From Pseudomonas purpurea (GTDB lineage: Bacteria; Pseudomonadota; Gammaproteobacteria; Pseudomonadales; Pseudomonadaceae), in assembly GCF_039908635.1 (NCBI RefSeq), contig NZ_CP150918.1, forward strand, positions 4,418,001 to 4,482,000: a stretch of DNA of 64,000 nucleotides, given 5' to 3'. The notes beneath the pieces were generated by a model. The model saw only the letters and a program-made list of their open reading frames with translations. It was not told the origin of the DNA and made no database searches. A program made the translations under genes and the position numbers. Positions 57,075-64,000 of the stretch are shown piece after piece; the first letter of the stretch is position 1; each line of letters starts with the position of its first letter.

Positions 57075-57219
57075 TCGCTTGCACGGCGCGAATCACGTGC
57101 TTGATCTCCTGAAACGCGGCCAACCCCCATGGCCCCAATTCACGGCCGATGCTGCTCTGATCGCCCGCTGACCATCGACCATCGATGTACAGGCCGTGGA
57201 GGATGCTTTCAGTGCTCAT
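57007..57219 (-). pseudogene. Remnant of an aldehyde dehydrogenase gene (central deletion)
   Basis: A 70-codon frame, coupled to aruI by an ATGA overlap. Residues 1-19 (STESILHGLYIDGRWSAGD) match the start of NAD-dependent aldehyde dehydrogenases. They are joined directly to SSIGRELGPWGLAAFQEIKH, the typical ALDH C-terminus (GRELG motif). Around 400 residues, including the catalytic Cys and the NAD-binding fold, are missing. The end then runs into the AraC gene antisense. The expected full gene would be the 4-guanidinobutyraldehyde dehydrogenase following AruI in arginine transamination (inference). Confidence 0.65.
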
Positions 57220-58855
57220 GCCTGTCCCCCTTTCATCCACTGGTTCTGGTCGATTTCGATCAGCGTCGGACCTTGTCGATCAGTGGCCGCACGCAGCGCT
57301 GCGCGCAGTTCTTCAACACCGCTGATGGCCTGCGCCGCGCAGCCCAGCCCCTTGGCCACGGCGATGAAGTCCGGGGTGTAGATGTCGACGCCCACCGGCT
57401 CGATGGCGCGGTTGACCATGTATTTCTTGATCTCTTCGTAGCCCTGGTTATTCCACAGCAACACGATGATCGGCGTGCGCGCTTCCACCGCACTGGCCAG
57501 TTCCGGCAGGGTGAATTGCAACCCGCCGTCACCGATCAGGCACACCACCGGAGGACGATTGTTGCGTACCTCTTGACCGCCGAGCCAGGCACCGATGGCC
57601 GCCGGCAAGGCATAGCCGAGGGTGCCGTAACCGGTCGACGAGTTGAACCAGCGCCGGGGCTTTTGCGGGTTGAACGTCAGGTTGCCGGTGTACACCGGTT
57701 GCGTCGAATCGCCGACAAACACCGCGTCCGGCAGTTCTTCCAGCACGGTGTGCAGGAACAACGTCTGGGCGCGGGTGGGGGCATCCCAGGTGGTTTCAAG
57801 CTCGGCGCGCAAGGTCGCGGCGCGAGCCTGGCCCCAATCACTGCCGCGTTCGGTCAGCGAATGTTTGGCCACACTGTCGAGCAAGGCCTGGGCGGCGCTG
57901 TGTGCGTCGGACACCAGCGCCACTGTCGGCGGGTAATTGCGCACGGTCTGGTCCGGGTCAATGTCGATGCGCAGCAAGGCACCGGGAATCTCGAAACCAC
58001 CGGCAAAGGTCACGTCGTAATCGGTTTCGGCCAGTTCGGTGCCGATGGCCAACACCACATCGGCTTCGGCCACCAGGGCGCGGGTCGCCACCAGTGTCTG
58101 GGTCGAACCGATCAGCAGCGGGTGAGCCGACGGCAGCATGCCTTTGGCGTTGATGGTCAGCGCCACGGGTGCGTCGAGTAACTCGGCGAGCCGGGTCAGC
58201 TCGGCGGCGGCATCAATCGAACCACCACCGGCGAGGATCAACGGCCGCTTGGCGTTGGCCAGCCGTTCGCTCATCCGGGCGATAGCCGAGGGTGCGGCGC
58301 CGGCACGGGTGATGGTCACGGGTTGGCTGCCGAGCAATGCGTCGGCGTTTTCCACCAGCACATCGAGGGGGATTTCGAGGTGCACCGGACGCGGGCGCCC
58401 CGCCTGAAATACCGCGAAGGCTCGGGCCAATACGCCCGGCAGTTCAGCGGCAGACATCAGCGTGTGGGAAAACGCTGCAACGCCCGCCACCAGCGCACCC
58501 TGGTTCGGCAGCTCATGCAGCTTGCCGCGTCCGCCGCCCAATTGGCTGCGCGACTGTACGCTGGAGATCACCAGCATCGGGATCGAGTCGGCATAGGCCC
58601 CTGGCCCATGGCGGTGGTGATGTTGGTCATGCCGGGGCCGGTGATGATGAAGCACACACCCGGTTTTACGCTCGTGCGCGCATAACCGTCAGCCATGAAA
58701 CCGGCGCCCTGCTCGTGACGCGGGGTGACGTGGTTGATGCTTGAAGCGGCCAGTCCGCGATACAGCTCAACCGTGTGCACACCCGGAATGCCGAACACCT
58801 GCTCGACCCCATACCCTTCCAGCAACTTCACCAGGACTTCGCCGCACGTCGCCAT
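57216..58855 (-). CDS. aruI: Thiamine-diphosphate 2-ketoarginine (5-guanidino-2-oxopentanoate) decarboxylase (apparent +2 frameshift at 58598)
   Basis: 545 aa if two extra C in 58598-58601 are ignored; the junction then reads TTAMGQAYADSIPML, aligned without gap to acetolactate-synthase-type enzymes. N-terminal ThDP pyrimidine domain with catalytic Glu in TPRHEQGAGFMADGYART, central Rossmann domain (RPLILAGGGSIDAAAELTRL), C-terminal ThDP-binding GDGGLQFTLPELASAVEART with WNNQGYEEIK. The family resemblance is to AruI of the arginine transaminase pathway, which makes 4-guanidinobutanal; other 2-oxoacid decarboxylases cannot be excluded. Divergent LysR gene 147 bp away is the likely regulator. 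GGTGAGAG precedes the ATG. Confidence 0.82.
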
Positions 58856-59002
58856 CTCTCACCCTTTTTGTTCTGATCAACGAGGAACCTGCGCAGCCTT
58901 CACCGGCGCAGGCATGGCGTTATTGGAACGGTGAGCGGGTAGCCGCAACAATCGATTAAAAGTCATACTCGCCATGTCCCTACGTCATGCCTCGGTCCCG
59001 CC

Positions 59003-59926
59003 ATGAAGCGCCTTCCTCCCCTTCCCGCCCTGCACACGTTTTTGATCACGGCCCAGTGCTGCAACTTCACGCGGGCGGCCGAGCAACTGCACATCACCCA
59101 GGGCGCGGTGAGCCGGCAGATCGCCGGGCTGGAACATCATCTGGGTTATGCGTTGTTTCAGCGCCAGGCACGCGGCCTGAGCCTGACGGCCGAAGGGCTT
59201 GAGTGGTTGCCGCGTATCCAGCAAGTGTTCGGGTTGCTCGGCGAGACGGTGGAACACATCGGCGCCCGCCGCGAGACCCTGCAACTCAAGGCCCCCACCT
59301 GCGTGATGCGCTGGTTGTTGCCGCAGTTGCTGCAATGGCAAAAGGAACACCCGCAGGTGCCGGTGGAATTGACCACCACGGTGCAGCACGGCGTGGACTT
59401 TGGGCGTGAGCAATTCGACGCGGCGGTGATGTATGGCGCGCCACCGGACAACTCGCTGCTCGCCCTGCATTTGTTCGATGAACAACTGACGCCGGTCTGC
59501 TCCCCTCCGTTGCTCGACGGCCCGGTGCCGTTGCACACCCCGCAGGACCTGGAAAACCACTTGCTGCTGCACCCCACTCGCGATCAACGCGACTGGAAAA
59601 CCTGGCTGAACGCCGCTGGCGTCAACCTGGGCAACCGCACCCGTGGGCAGCAATTCGAAACCCTGGACCTGGCCATGTCGATGGCGTCTCAAGGAACGGG
59701 CGTGGCGATTGGGGACTGGTCATTGATCGGCGAAGACCTGAGCGCCGGACGGCTGGTCATGCCTTTTGAGTTGAAGGTGAAAACCGGGCTGGGGTACTAC
59801 CTGGTATTCGCGCAGAAACCGGAACCGTCGCCGCCACTGCGTGAATTGCTGGAGTGGTTGGTGAAGCAGGCACATGAGCGCAAAGGCGTGTTGGACACCA
59901 TAAAAACACCCATTGCCACTGCATAG
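59003..59926 (+). CDS. LysR-family transcriptional regulator (GcvA-like)
   Basis: 307 aa. N-terminal winged helix-turn-helix (NFTRAAEQLHITQGAVSRQI, residues about 20-40) and the C-terminal periplasmic-binding-like effector domain (RWLLPQLLQWQKEHPQV, DAAVMYG, ASQGTGVAIGDWSLIGEDL). The GcvA/AmpR branch is suggested by PPLPALHTFLITAQ at the start. Divergent from aruI, the typical arrangement for a LysR regulator and its target. Confidence 0.93.
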   Translation: MKRLPPLPALHTFLITAQCCNFTRAAEQLHITQGAVSRQIAGLEHHLGYALFQRQARGLSLTAEGLEWLPRIQQVFGLLGETVEHIGARRETLQLKAPTCVMRWLLPQLLQWQKEHPQVPVELTTTVQHGVDFGREQFDAAVMYGAPPDNSLLALHLFDEQLTPVCSPPLLDGPVPLHTPQDLENHLLLHPTRDQRDWKTWLNAAGVNLGNRTRGQQFETLDLAMSMASQGTGVAIGDWSLIGEDLSAGRLVMPFELKVKTGLGYYLVFAQKPEPSPPLRELLEWLVKQAHERKGVLDTIKTPIATA

Positions 59927-59956
59927 AAACGCTCCGCCTTCAGGACGGAGCGTTTT
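59927..59956. terminator. Terminator between LysR gene and xaxB
   Basis: AAACGCTCCG (59927-59936) / CGGAGCGTTTT (59946-59956) with a 9-nt loop; usable in both directions between the convergent genes. Confidence 0.8.
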
Positions 59957-59974
59957 CACGGACATCTGATCCAG

Positions 59975-60997
59975 TCAGCCCCTTCTAATCACGCTCAGGT
60001 AATCCAGCATGGTGCTATAACGTGCCGCCATTTCTTTGATCGACACAGCATCGCGCAGCTTTTGCGGTTGAGTTGCCGCGATGAAATGCTCATAAGCGGC
60101 GGCGAGCTTTTGCGCTTCCTGCAACCAGCTCAGCCTGTATTGGTCGAGGCTACCGATCTCATCGAGCTTGCTCAGTGTGCGGTTCAGTTCCAGCAGCTCT
60201 TTTTCAACCTCCTTGACCTCAATCCGCACGCCATCGGTGCGCGTGTAAATAGCGTCTCGCGCCTCTACGAAGTTCAGGTATTGGCGACCTTGCTCGATGC
60301 CGTCGAGGTTACCGTTGAGCCTTTTCAAGGCAAGCTCCAGGAATTCGCGATCAGGCTTTTTCGTGGTGACCAGTTTGAGCGCCGCCTCAATCTCCTGGGC
60401 GGTTGGAATCATGCCCTTGAAAATGTCGATCCAGGTGGGGGACTTAAACTGTTGCAGCGTCTCGTCGACGCTGCGTTTCGCTTCAGCGAGTTCACTGAGG
60501 TCGCCATTGAGCAGCTGGAGCCTGCGTTCTTGCGCTGCACGCCTCGCTTCATAGGGACCGCTCCATTGCGCGCCCTCCTGAACCAGTTGGATGCCGTCAA
60601 TTTCGGGCAGCTCTCGGGACAGATGGTCCTGAGCCACAAGCAACGGCATCCGCGAGCTGCTCAGCCGCTGAACGCAGTACGTCACCAGATCTTCGATTTT
60701 TTTGGCACGTGTTGCAGCGGTGGCCACAGTGTTCCCTTCAATCTCCGCAATACGCGCCAGCGTACTCTCAAAACTGACATTGCCCAGGGAGACCTGCACC
60801 CTCTTGATGTGTTCAAACACCTGTTGATCCGTGTCGTTGATCTGTGTACGCAAGTACTCGACCTTTTCCTGTACCGCCGGAGCGAAGGCAAAGGTTTTGC
60901 CCGCCACTTTCAAGTCAAACTGACTCTTGGCCTGTTTCATGAACCCCGTATCCGGCACGGCATAACTGAACAGACCCTTAAACTCATGAACCGTCAT
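59975..60997 (-). CDS. xaxB: Alpha-xenorhabdolysin-type binary toxin, subunit B
   Basis: 340 aa, near the size of XaxB (about 350). Almost entirely helical: VQEKVEYLRTQINDTDQQVF, ARIAEIEGNTVATAATRAKK, VEKELLELNRTLSKLDEIGS, with no signal peptide. XaxA/XaxB are alpha-pore-forming toxins with a ClyA-like soluble fold; XaxB is the partner that assembles with XaxA in the pore. ATG at 60997 with AAGGAAG upstream; an in-frame start seven codons earlier lacks a ribosome site. It lies 33 bp after xaxA, so the pair forms one operon ending at the 59927 terminator. Confidence 0.88.
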   Translation of the reverse strand: MTVHEFKGLFSYAVPDTGFMKQAKSQFDLKVAGKTFAFAPAVQEKVEYLRTQINDTDQQVFEHIKRVQVSLGNVSFESTLARIAEIEGNTVATAATRAKKIEDLVTYCVQRLSSSRMPLLVAQDHLSRELPEIDGIQLVQEGAQWSGPYEARRAAQERRLQLLNGDLSELAEAKRSVDETLQQFKSPTWIDIFKGMIPTAQEIEAALKLVTTKKPDREFLELALKRLNGNLDGIEQGRQYLNFVEARDAIYTRTDGVRIEVKEVEKELLELNRTLSKLDEIGSLDQYRLSWLQEAQKLAAAYEHFIAATQPQKLRDAVSIKEMAARYSTMLDYLSVIRRG

Positions 60998-61030
60998 AAC
61001 ATTCTTCCTTGAACGCAATAGAGTGACAAC

Positions 61031-62269
61031 TTAATCCACAACCGAATTAAACACTTCAGACAAATTGGCGGCGTAGCCTTTAATGGTTTCCCAAGGCCCT
61101 ACCACATCCTGAATATCCATAACCAGCAAACTCAAATCAAATGCATTATCCATTTCAAATAGCCGCACTCGAGACTCCTCAATGTTCATCCAGATAATGG
61201 CCCAGACATCTTCCAGGTTTTTCGCGCCCTGTTCGGCATCGACCATCTGCGATTTCATATTTTCCAGGCGCATGCGCAGTTCCATCAACAGCTTGGACAA
61301 TCGGGCCTTATCCATGTCCTTGAGTAAGTTATCCCGTGCCTCGATCAAGCTGTTTTTCTCTGCCTTGGTCGCTTCCGCCTTCGAGCCAAAGATTCCACCC
61401 GTGATCGCAACGCCTATGGGACCAAACACCAGCCCGGTAAAGGCATACCCCACCAGACTGTCGTACTCCTTGAGTTTCTCGGCGATACGTTTATCCAGTT
61501 CTTTTATTTCAGCCCTGAGTTGCTCTTCCTCTGCGACCCGATCAAAACCGGCGCGCTCCACATCGCTGAGTTTTGCCTTGACGAGCGGTAACAGGTCTTC
61601 GGTGATCTTGCGCGAGAACTCCGTCGCCAGCGCTTTTACCGCGCTGATCCTGCGGCAGAAACTCTCGATATCGTTCTTCATCCGCGCCAGGTACTTTTCC
61701 AGGCTTTCGACCTTGTCGGTGTCCGAGTTCCCCAGCGGGATTGCGGCCATCTGGGCCCGCTCCAGTGCGGTCAGGGTCTCAATCGTACCGCTCAGGTCCT
61801 TGTAGCCCTGGAAGCTTTTAAGGTGCTCGACCACCAGGTTTCCGGTTCTGATAAACCCACTGGAAAACAGATCCAGCCGCCCCCCAAGATCCTTGGTATC
61901 ACGCTCAAGGGTTCCCCAGGACAACGCATGCTGGTGAATCCTCTGATGCAGGTTCTGGATGTCGGCCGGCTCCAACCCTTCTCTGCCCGACCTGATGTAA
62001 CCCAACTGACGTTCAATCGGAGTCAAATCGACCGGTAATGCCAAGGCCGCTTTGACATAACGCTTGATGGCCACAATATTGTGTTTCTGAACAATAAATG
62101 TTCCGCCCTTGTAAGCGCTTCCCTTTTCACCCGCCATGACCCCGAAATACTGAACCGGTACATATTTCGCCGCCTCACTGACCGTGCTGACACCTTCCAT
62201 CTCGGCAACGGCCTGACGGGCCGTTAACTTCAACCTGTCCTGAAGTTCCATCTTCGTTTCTGCATTCAT
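61031..62269 (-). CDS. xaxA: Alpha-xenorhabdolysin-type binary toxin, subunit A
   Basis: 412 aa, near XaxA's length. Long amphipathic helices (TLTALERAQMAAIPLGNSDT, SDVERAGFDRVAEEEQLRAE) surround one hydrophobic hairpin (YAFTGLVFGPIGVAITGGIF, near residues 268-290), which in this family inserts into the target membrane. The C-terminus LRMRLENMKSQMVDAEQGAK leads into a helical tail. No signal peptide, as in XaxA. ATG at 62269 behind GGAGG; the frame is open 12 codons further upstream. First gene of the xaxAB pair. The AT-rich DNA upstream suggests acquired origin and possible MvaT silencing (inference). Confidence 0.88.
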   Translation of the reverse strand: MNAETKMELQDRLKLTARQAVAEMEGVSTVSEAAKYVPVQYFGVMAGEKGSAYKGGTFIVQKHNIVAIKRYVKAALALPVDLTPIERQLGYIRSGREGLEPADIQNLHQRIHQHALSWGTLERDTKDLGGRLDLFSSGFIRTGNLVVEHLKSFQGYKDLSGTIETLTALERAQMAAIPLGNSDTDKVESLEKYLARMKNDIESFCRRISAVKALATEFSRKITEDLLPLVKAKLSDVERAGFDRVAEEEQLRAEIKELDKRIAEKLKEYDSLVGYAFTGLVFGPIGVAITGGIFGSKAEATKAEKNSLIEARDNLLKDMDKARLSKLLMELRMRLENMKSQMVDAEQGAKNLEDVWAIIWMNIEESRVRLFEMDNAFDLSLLVMDIQDVVGPWETIKGYAANLSEVFNSVVD

Positions 62270-62694
62270 TGTCCACCTCCATACAGTGAGGGCAAATCGC
62301 CTCAAACCATCTCCTTTTTACAAGCCTTAGTAGCACTCCTCGCCACTCAAACCAGAACACAACACTAATAGCAGGCAAGCGACACCACAAGTTCGCTCTA
62401 CACCCCGCACTTCGTAGGAATTAAAAACACCCGACACACAAACACTTGAAAATTAAACATCCAGAAAAACAACAGACTAAAAAATGTAAACCGCCCCTCT
62501 TCAAAGCCTTTAATCACCGATCTCAAAGATGAAGTAGAAATTATTACTGAGGAATTCTAAAAAAAACCAAACAACCCGCCTCATCCGCTTTTTTAATATT
62601 CGGTTTCACACTGGCAATACCCCACCCGCCTTGAACTTCGCCGACACTCCATTGCAGAGCAGGATGAGACCAATTTTAAAAGTGAGCGAATAGC
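62270..62694. other. AT-rich upstream region of xaxAB
   Basis: 425 bp without a supported gene, clearly richer in A/T than the surroundings (runs such as AGGAATTAAAAACA and AGGAATTCTAAAAAAAACC, two related direct copies near 62418 and 62551). It should contain the leftward xaxA promoter. No copy of the CTGTYAN4TRACAG palindrome is present. Confidence 0.45.
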
Positions 62695-62732
62695 AAAAAG
62701 CACGGACTGCCCAAGGGGCAGTCCGTGCTTTG
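62695..62732 (-). terminator. Terminator after the NAD(P)-binding protein gene
   Basis: AAGCACGGACTGCCC / GGGCAGTCCGTGCTT, perfect stem of about 15 bp with a 3-nt loop. On the minus strand the stem is followed by five T. Nine bases after the stop codon at 62741. Confidence 0.9.
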
Positions 62733-62740
62733 GCGACCGA

Positions 62741-63355
62741 TCAGTAACCGACCGTAAACCGCTGACGGCTGTGCGCTGGTTTCTCGACTTCATCGAGCAT
62801 GGCAATCGCATAGTCGGCGAAGGTGATCCAGCTCTTGCCTTCGGCGCTCACCAGCAGGTCATCCTTGCCCACGCGGAAGGTACCGGTGCGCTCGCCTTCG
62901 ACAAATTCCGCCGAGGGCGACAGGAAGGTCCAGTCCAGTTCCTTTTCCTGGCGCAAGGTATCGAGGTAGACGCCACCGGCACTGGCCTCGGCCTTGTAGG
63001 CATCGGGGAAACCCGGGCTGTCGATGACTTTACTGCCCGTCGGCAGCAACAGGCTGCCGGCACCACCGACCACCAGCAAGCGTTTGACGCCGGCCTGTTT
63101 CACCGGACCGAGAATGGCGCTGACCGGAATGCTGGAGAAGTGCGCGGCGCTGAGCACCACGTCATGGCCAGCCACGGCGGCTTGCAGGGCGGCGGCATCG
63201 GCGACGTCGACATTCTTGCGGATGACGCCGTCACGCTGGCCGATTTTCGAGGTGTCGCGGGCAATCGCGGTGACGCTGTGACCACGGCGCAGGGCTTCTT
63301 CCAACAGTTGGCTGCCGGCACGGCCAGTGGCGCCGATAATTGCAATCTTGCTCAT
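62741..63355 (-). CDS. NAD(P)-dependent oxidoreductase / NmrA-like Rossmann protein
   Basis: 204 aa. N-terminal dinucleotide-binding motif KIAIIGATGRAGSQLLEEAL (GxxGxxG), VTAIARDTSKI, then HDVVLSAAHFSSIPVSAILG and the substrate-side LDWTFLSPSAEFVEGERTG. This is the atypical short-chain NAD(P)H-binding family without the full YxxxK catalytic pair; substrate unknown. Followed by its terminator. The upstream MBL hydrolase gene on the same strand is often its neighbour, but REP elements separate them. Confidence 0.88.
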   Translation of the reverse strand: MSKIAIIGATGRAGSQLLEEALRRGHSVTAIARDTSKIGQRDGVIRKNVDVADAAALQAAVAGHDVVLSAAHFSSIPVSAILGPVKQAGVKRLLVVGGAGSLLLPTGSKVIDSPGFPDAYKAEASAGGVYLDTLRQEKELDWTFLSPSAEFVEGERTGTFRVGKDDLLVSAEGKSWITFADYAIAMLDEVEKPAHSRQRFTVGY

Positions 63356-63380
63356 GACGTTCTCCAGTTCAGGTGTGATC

Positions 63381-63494
63381 TGTGGCGAGCGCGCTTGCTC
63401 GTGCTGGGCTGCGCAGCAGCCCCAAAAGCTTCGTACTCATGGCAAATGTTGCGAGTGCTGCGCACTCGAACGGGAGCAAGCTCCCTCGCCACAA
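63381..63494. repeat. Inverted REP pair
   Basis: TGTGGCGAGCGCGCTTGCTC at 63381 with GGCTGCGCAGCAGC, and the inverted unit ending CGGGAGCAAGCTCCCTCGCC at 63492. Same family as the copy at 10411-10543. Confidence 0.8.
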
Positions 63495-63507
63495 AGGGTA
63501 AAACGAC

Positions 63508-64000
63508 TCACCACTTCATTTCGCCCTTGGCGACTTTGGCGCTCAGTTCCAGCGAGCTTTCTTCGCCGAGGGTCGGGAAACGCTTTTTCATCGCTGCAAT
63601 CAGCTCGGCCGAATCTTTGGCCTTGGCGGTTTCTTCATCGAAGGCCTTGATGTAGTCGGCAGTGAACTGCACGGCAGCCAGCGAACGAGCGCTCTCACCC
63701 AGGTAGTGACCTGGCACGAGGGTCGCAGGCTTCAGGTTTTTGATGGTGTCCAGGGTCACGAGCCAGTCTTTGTGGGACTGCGGGGTTTGGGTATCGGCCA
63801 TCCACACGTGAATGTTTTCAGCTACCACCACACCACCAACCACGGCTTTGATCGACGGGATCCACACGAAAGTGCGGTCCGGTTGTTTGCCGTCCAGGCC
63901 GATGATGTCCAGCTTCTGGCCTTCCAGCGTCAGGCTGTGGCCCTTGAGTACGGTCGGAACGATGGTTTTGGCCGGTACGTCGGCGCCCATTTTCGGGCCC
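63508..64000 (-). CDS. MBL-fold metallo-hydrolase (5' end missing)
   Basis: The frame is open to the window edge, so about 164 C-terminal codons are present. The metallo-beta-lactamase fold is indicated by VWIPSIKAVVGGVVVAENIH, NLKPATLVPGHYLGE (His of the metal site in PGH) and the C-terminal helical extension ADYIKAFDEETAKAK. The N-terminal HxHxDH motif lies outside the window. The tail resembles Vmh-type MBL hydrolases, often next to NAD(P)-binding proteins like the following gene. Substrate unknown. Confidence 0.85.
   Translation of the reverse strand, partial: GPKMGADVPAKTIVPTVLKGHSLTLEGQKLDIIGLDGKQPDRTFVWIPSIKAVVGGVVVAENIHVWMADTQTPQSHKDWLVTLDTIKNLKPATLVPGHYLGESARSLAAVQFTADYIKAFDEETAKAKDSAELIAAMKKRFPTLGEESSLELSAKVAKGEMKW

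Noticed and set aside
57216..58855. aruI as a pseudogene
   Set aside because: Both parts are well conserved, and the +2 shift lies in the same AGGCC context as the other four shifts, so a read error is more likely.

Overview
The window is a high-GC chromosomal segment of a Pseudomonas of the fluorescens group. This rests on a PctA-type chemoreceptor, MvaT (an H-NS analogue confined to pseudomonads), a DUF6124 gene, Pseudomonas-style REP palindromes (GGGAGCnnGCTCCC cores) and the core order moxR/DUF58 - pykA - ferredoxin reductase - GGDEF - fumarase - dctBD. Both ends cut a gene: a chemoreceptor on the left and an MBL-fold hydrolase on the right.

Layout. 1-4820: chemoreceptor, small unknown gene, purU, mvaT, sbcB. 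5006-11929: a tightly overlapping operon (RDD, SpoIIM-like, DUF4129, DUF4350, MoxR ATPase, DUF58) of the MoxR-linked membrane/maturation type. 11961-47954: an insecticidal Tc toxin locus cut into blocks and interleaved with core genes. The leftward block holds an 847-aa Ig-repeat protein, a TcA N-terminal half (TcaA/YenA1 type), a TcA C-terminal half (TcaB/YenA2 type) and a 1444-aa Ig-repeat protein. A 97-aa single-domain Ig protein and a first TccC lie further right, and a rightward TcB plus two tandem TccC genes follow the fumarase gene. DUF6124, a lipoprotein, pykA, a ferredoxin reductase, a diguanylate cyclase and fumarase sit between these blocks. 48035-52753: a DctB/DctD (MifS/MifR-like) two-component system with a dicarboxylate/2-oxoglutarate MFS transporter behind a clear sigma-54 promoter. 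52924-58855: membrane protein, repeat-rich exported protein, flavin reductase, ABM monooxygenase, AraC regulator, and a 2-ketoarginine decarboxylase whose partner aldehyde dehydrogenase is reduced to a stub. 59003-62269: a LysR regulator and a XaxA/XaxB-type binary cytotoxin. 62741-64000: NAD(P)-binding protein and MBL hydrolase.

Main observations. (1) All five units of the split Tc locus (four leftward, one rightward) carry the same palindrome, CTGTYAN4TRACAG with one half-site variant, 68-115 bp upstream of the start codon. No other copy was noticed in the window, so it is a strong candidate operator for one toxin regulon. (2) The Tc locus encodes three Ig-repeat proteins with no assigned role, and its TcA N-terminal half also ends in Ig-like domains. 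(3) The three TccC genes carry three unrelated, unrecognised C-terminal effector domains. (4) All five apparent frameshifts (DUF58, 847-aa Ig protein, TcB, MFS transporter, AruI) fall in an AGGCC context with one or two extra G/C, which looks like a systematic sequencing artefact rather than gene decay. (5) The sigma-54 promoter and its palindromic upstream site tie the DctD-type activator to the adjacent transporter.
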